A DNA stretch of 64,000 bases from Sclerotinia nivalis. Taxonomy: Eukaryota > Ascomycota > Leotiomycetes > Helotiales > Sclerotiniaceae. The notes beneath the pieces were generated by a model. The model searched no databases. It was given only the letters and a program-made list of their open reading frames with translations, and was not told where the DNA came from. Both the position numbers and the translations under genes were made by a program. Location of the stretch: NCBI GenBank assembly GCA_029531795.1, contig JAPEIS010000013.1:2170001-2234000 (forward strand). Direction: 5' to 3'. Position 1 is the stretch's first letter; each line of letters begins with the position of its first letter. Below, in pieces: positions 59,575-64,000 of this stretch.

Positions 59575-62523
59575 CTAGACGAATGCCGGAAAGGAATCAC
59601 CATCTGCCTGCACACCAGCCTCCCCTTCCCCACATTTATGATAATTTGAATAAACCTCCATTCTCATACGTCGCTTGGGCGCTTTAACACCGGTCATTAG
59701 CTCGAATTGGGCGATGGCTTGCTCGGGGAGGACTTCGAGACCATCAACTATTACCCAGGCGATTTTGGTTTGGGATCGGAAATGTCGGATTTGGGCAAGG
59801 AGAGGAGTGGTGAGTGGAGGTTTGTAGGAGAGCTGTTGGAGGAGGGAGTGTTAGTGGTTTTCCTTAGGAATAGAAGAGAGTGAATAAATAGAGAGAGGGA
59901 TGAATTGTAAGATGAAAGAGTTGCGAAGCATGATGGTTTTTGGGAAATGTTTCCCGTACAAGGAATGCATCGCGCTTGGAAATGTACTCCAGACAAAGCA
60001 TTACGTTCACCTGAAGAATTTAATCGAGATTGACTTGACTAAGCAGTATGCTGAACACAACACAAATGTTGCATTCCACTTGGACAAATTTCTTGACACA
60101 AAGATGAAGGTCACTTGAACAATGTGCCCAGTAGGGACAATGAAAAGCGGAAGAAAAGAACTGGGAAACATACCTCTACAACAACTCCACCGGTAGCACT
60201 ACCCAACCATTGTAGAGGTATCGTGAAATTTGCTGGCGGTTGGTCACCCACACTTCGTGCTGGTACGCATGAAACAATCATAGTGGGTGGGCTAAAGCCC
60301 TGTGGCCATTCCTCTCGTAGTGATTGCAATACATATACAATTTTTCCATGATTACTCAAACACATAGCCCACGAATTGAAATGATCGGCGACTCTTTGTG
60401 CATTCTCTATCGTTCGGTTATATATGAAGATCTTGCGACATCCGAGTTGGATCATGGCGTACACGGCTGCTCGTGCCATGCCCCCTGCGCCGATGACTAG
60501 TCCCGTTGTTTTGGATGGCTGAACGACGTTTCGTGGTGATATGTTACGGCGGAGACATGTCATTATACCAATGAAATCAGTGTTGTCACCATAATAAGCC
60601 CTAACAGGTCCAGTCTTGCTTCGACGATTTGCTTGTTGGAGCAATGATTGCGTATTACCAGAAAGAGGACTGCCATCTGGTGATGCTCGAAGTGGTAGAA
60701 GAGTATTTACTGCCCCAATTGCTCTTGCATGGTAGCTCTGTGGGCCAATTCGGGACATGATTTGGACTTTGAAGGGTTGTGTGATCGCAGCACCGCCAAA
60801 GTCGGGTCGCTGACAGATGGCATGAATGTCATCAACGGAATTAACTTGCAATGATTGAAAATCATTGCTCATACCACAAACCTTGTAAGCTGTGTTGTGC
60901 ATCACTGGGGATAAACTATAGGATACACTAGCTCCAAGATGTACGAAATGGAGCGGGTCAAGGATAGACTTTCGGAAGAGTTCTTGTCGGGCCTCTGCTG
61001 CTGTTGGTAGAAACTGTCTGATTCGACTCTTGCTGACTGTGGAATTCATGATAGGATGCGTCACTGGTGTGAAAATTCGATTTTCAATTAAAGAACTCCT
61101 TCCATGATCCCCGAGGTTGTAGGCGATGACTGGAAGATGTCCTGGAATAGATTCTATTTTTCTCAAAAACTCTCGAACAGTTGCATTGTCACTTTCCTTT
61201 GAGGTTGCTCGGGCAAACCGGACCATATCACAACCCAATGATTCGGCTCTTCGATATTCTATCATCATAGACTCATCATCCCATCCACAAGAGTTTTCGG
61301 CGCGATGAAGATAGTGCCCAATAATTTTCGTGCGCCCGGAAGACTGAACAAGGTGCATGACACGATCGGATGGATATCTAAGATCGACGACAATGTACTC
61401 AACTCCCAGACGTAACCCATGCTCAAGTAATGCAAAATAAATATCTTCTTTCTCTGACATAGACAGCGAGAGACCTTCAAATGCATACTCTTCAGCATGG
61501 AGAATGACGGGTACTCCAAGCTCCCTTCTTACCGTTGAAACTTGTTTCGCTAATCCTCTTTGGATATCGGGGGTCCTTAAAACATCAACCTTGATTTGAA
61601 CCGCATCGGCTCCAGATTCCAATTCTTGAAGGTCCAGATCGGGGATTGTTGACATGCGGATAGACAATGCATAAGTGTACAGTCTGCATTCGGGTGGTAG
61701 AGCGGCAATGGAGAATGGACTTTCCAAACTATTACGAAGAACTCCTTGTCCCGTGATGAAGTCAAGAAATGCAGAAAAGTCTTCCTTTGCATGTTTCAAT
61801 TTCGATGAAACATTGGGAAGTCCTTGATCCTTAGGACTCGCCATTCCATCACAACTTCTATCATGCAAATTATAATATTCGTAATTTGAACAAAATCGAT
61901 GAGCAGCATCGGCATTCTCGTAACGTGCTGCTTCAAAATCTCCTATGTTCAGCATCTCCCGAATTCTTTGGCTGTTTCGTAAGATATAAATCACGGGATT
62001 CGTTTTTGCATATTCTCGACTACAAGGTCGATAAAGTTAGTGAAGCTTCCCAAGGGAATACTTGAAGAAACTTTAAAAACGAAAATCCAAATAGATCCAA
62101 TAATATAAATGGGTTCAACCATTCAAATGTATGAAAAGTTCCTGCTTACAGAGTCTTTTGTACCTCAGTTGCGAGACTTGCCATTCCACATTCAATAATG
62201 CATCCTGTTCGGTTTGCATATAGCATTTGCCTTGCAACATCGACATTTCTCTTGTGAAATTCTCGAGTTCCATTCTGCTGAACATAAGCAGCTCGAGAGA
62301 GGCCCGTAACCTCCTGAAAGAAATGATCCTCAGTTATTAATCGTCGACCCAGATGGGTTGCTCCAATGAAACCTAGACTCCGTTTTCCCGACCCTCGAGA
62401 GCCTATGAGAATGATTGATGCATCTGAAGGGAATATTCGACCTGTTTTCTGTACTCCTGATTTCAACTGTATCGCCCTTTCCATGGTTCCATTGTTTGAG
62501 ATGATTTGAGTTGTTAGAGACAT
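59575..62523 (-). CDS. qutR: Quinate pathway repressor QutR (Neurospora qa-1S)
   Basis: Represses the cluster by binding the QutA activator when quinate is absent (known for Aspergillus and Neurospora). Exons 62150-62523, 60174-62019 and 59575-59832 give 825 residues, somewhat under the roughly 920 of QutR/QA-1S. It reads like the last three AROM domains. A shikimate-kinase-like part has IILIGSRGSGKRSLG with Arg after the P-loop Lys and IIECGMASL instead of the usual Gly-rich loop. The type I dehydroquinase-like part has MVRFARA where the Schiff-base Lys should be. The shikimate-dehydrogenase-like part has GASVSYSLSPVMHNTAY, GAAITQPFKV, YGDNTDFIGI, VIGAGGMARAAVYAM and a C-terminal LPEQAIAQFELMTG. 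Degenerate active sites fit a regulator. The last intron is 341 bases, long for this window. Confidence 0.9.
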
Positions 62524-63244
62524 CCTTCTCCTCGCATTCTGGATTTCTCCTCTTCGCGTTGCACGTGATTGTCTAAACGCAAGGATGAAAAGGCTCCGTC
62601 CCGGTACAGCGAAGAAGCTACAACTGATAACTTTTCTCAACCTTTTTGGAGGATAAATAAGTACAACCAAAATCCGAATATAATCAAGAGAACTTGTAAG
62701 AAACCACTTCTCAATCTACTCTCTTCATCCTATTTTTGGAAAGGGCATCAAGACAGACAAGTTCTATCTTTGACTAGTTAAATGCCGATCATTGGACACC
62801 CCAAACCACGGGACGACCAATGAACATGTTAATGTAGTAATTACTAAGCATAGATGGATAAGACTTTTTCCGTTTCATGGCTGTCTGTGGGGTATGGGGA
62901 AAAGTGTCGATGAATTTGGATTTACGTCAAATTTTGTATGGGGATTGAACGACAACTTCAAGACATTCGATTGCACTAAATGGATAGCGTTGCTGCAAAT
63001 CAACTTTACTGCGACATTCGAGTCAATTATTGATAGCATTTGCAGGAGGATAATACCCACCGACCTGGTCAACCAACAACCACCACGCGCGAACGACGAT
63101 CCATTTGATTTGCCACGAAATTAACAATTCTCCTCTTAGTCGAAATAAGAACGAGTAGATTAACGACAGACATGTGCTTTGCTTGCGAAGGTATCTTAGG
63201 CTGAAGCGGGCATCGTCCCTTGTTGTCTATTATCCATTGTAATA
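62524..63244. promoter_or_regulatory. Divergent qutR-qutA promoter region
   Basis: 721 bases separating the starts of the repressor and activator genes, the arrangement seen for qa-1S and qa-1F. Contains a candidate activator site at 62856-62871 and a GGATAA half-site at 62651. No gene supported; a frame at 62792-63124 has no domain. Confidence 0.6.
62856..62871 (+). promoter_or_regulatory. Candidate QutA/QA-1F binding site
   Basis: GGATAAGACTTTTTCC matches the palindromic core GGATAA-N4-TTATCC at 11 of 12 fixed positions. It sits 333 bases from the qutR ATG and 374 from the qutA ATG. The central four bases do not follow the reported RYRY preference at all positions, so this is a candidate only. 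Confidence 0.4.
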
Positions 63245-64000
63245 ATGGAGCATGAAATTTTTACCGGGAGCTCGAGGTCCGGAGAAGCATCATCGAACAA
63301 CAAGAAGGACGCAATGGCTGTACCAGGGGGCTCGAAGGAGCAGTTACAGGGCAAACGAAAACGAGTTTCTCAGGCTTGCGACAAGTGCCGGAGTCGCAAA
63401 GACAAATGCGACGGGAAACGGCCATCATGCTCAACTTGTTTGACCCACGGTCGGACGTGCTCATACGACGCGAATGTGAAGAAACGCGGATTACCGGAAG
63501 GTGCGTATATCTGGTTCGGTTTTGGACACCTAGTCTTGCATGAATGTTCAATTCTGTCTGAATGTCCAACTATTTGCATGTTCGAATTTATATCGATGCC
63601 CGGGTGTGTTTGAATGTCTGAATGTGTTTAAATATCCGAATTGTTTTGAATATTTGAATGTATTTGAATATTTGGAGTGTCGGAGTGTTTGAATATGTTG
63701 GACTGTTTCAGCTTCTGCATCCCTTTGATAACCAAGTACTGATTATGGTCTTTAGGATATGTCCGTGGGATAGAGAAATTATGGGGCCTAACGATAAGGG
63801 AGATTGAAGGCGTTGAGGAAGAAATCCTCTCGGTATTTAATGTGAGCATAATCAGTCCTTTCATTCTAGGCTCCAGATATCCAGTCTGTATTATACGCTC
63901 TGGACGTGAGCGGATCCAAATCTTTCGGGGAATTGTAGTGACAGAAGTGTTCCTTTTTTCTCGGGACTTTGTAACGCCACGGGATATTCGCCACTTACTG
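63245..64000 (+). CDS. qutA: Zn2Cys6 transcription activator QutA (Neurospora qa-1F), cut by window end
   Basis: Binuclear zinc-cluster activator of the quinate genes. Exon 1 (63245-63500) encodes a short leader, then the DNA-binding cluster QACDKCRSRKDKCDGKRPSC continuing STCLTHGRTCSYD, with all six Cys in the CX2CX6CX6CX2CX6C spacing. A 255-base intron (63501-63755, GTGCGT...TTTAG) joins to exon 2 (63756-63841: GYVRGIEKLWGLTIREIEG), which ends at a GTGAGC donor. GYVRG-LEKLW directly after the zinc cluster is typical of QutA/QA-1F. The rest lies beyond the window. The position next to and divergent from qutR supports the name. Confidence 0.85.
63537..63715 (+). repeat. Degenerate TTTGAATGT/TTTGAATAT minisatellite in qutA intron
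   Basis: Imperfect repetition of a 10-12 base unit (for example tttgaatgtctgaatgtgttt, tttgaatatttgaatgtatttgaat) fills much of intron 1 and explains its unusual length. Confidence 0.7.

Noticed and set aside
59900..60118. 72-codon plus-strand frame inside the last qutR intron
   Set aside because: The intron has proper donor, branch (CACTAAC) and acceptor (CCAACAG); the frame has no domain.
62792..63124. 110-codon frame in the qutR-qutA spacer
   Set aside because: No recognisable domain and it spans the shared promoter; most likely chance.
1..64000. tRNA, rRNA or snRNA genes
   Set aside because: Scanning by eye for GGTTCRANYCC-type B boxes and rRNA-like blocks found none convincing; a tRNAscan-SE/Infernal run would be decisive.

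Overview
The window is nuclear DNA of a filamentous ascomycete. Most genes are split by short introns (about 50 to 150 bases) with GTATGT/GTAAGT-like donors, CTAAC-like branch points and AG acceptors. It holds a fungal HET-domain gene, Rsm22 and bystin orthologues, and a Neurospora-type quinate (qa/qut) gene cluster. Intergenic DNA is long and AT-rich, and one degenerate repeat pair shows TG>TA and CA>TA changes like those left by repeat-induced point mutation (RIP). Protein wording and codon use suggest a Leotiomycete, probably a Botrytis/Sclerotinia relative; that placement is inference.

Layout. 1-1375: 3'-truncated Baeyer-Villiger-type flavin monooxygenase. 1376-4294: gene-poor, repeat-bearing, transposon-like remnant. 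4295-6610: broken HET gene. 7704-8783: secreted royal-jelly/yellow-like beta-propeller. 11391-13125: sugar transporter. 14602-17274: secreted GH55 exo-beta-1,3-glucanase. 17275-19024: simple-repeat-rich DNA. 19025-19948: single-pass membrane protein. 21319-23907: Rsm22. 24383-25629: GT25 glycosyltransferase. 26872-27990: decayed AAA-ATPase-like gene. 28684-31294: unnamed protein with a HExxH motif formed across an intron. 32766-34273: cytochrome P450. 34552-35866: unnamed conserved protein. 36222-37777: bystin. 38173-39564: FAD-dependent amine/fructosyl-amino-acid oxidase with a 5' frame problem. 39756-40725: isochorismatase-like hydrolase. 43543-45436: coiled-coil protein with SUMO-interacting-motif-like ends. 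46590-48481: Asteroid/XPG-like protein. 48760-50453: ribose-phosphate diphosphokinase with a large insertion.

51353-64000 is a quinate-utilisation cluster: qutG (inositol-monophosphatase-like), qutB (quinate dehydrogenase), qutD (quinate permease), qutR (repressor resembling the last three AROM domains) and qutA (Zn2Cys6 activator, cut by the window end). The order matches the Neurospora qa-x, qa-3, qa-y, qa-1S, qa-1F series, but the catabolic dehydroquinase (qa-2) and dehydroshikimate dehydratase (qa-4) are absent from their usual place. By analogy with Neurospora and Aspergillus, QutR and QutA, divergently transcribed from a 721-base region, would switch quinate uptake and oxidation on when quinate is present.

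Gene models were spliced by hand and checked for frame closure. Most intact models close exactly; models with frame problems are flagged in their entries.
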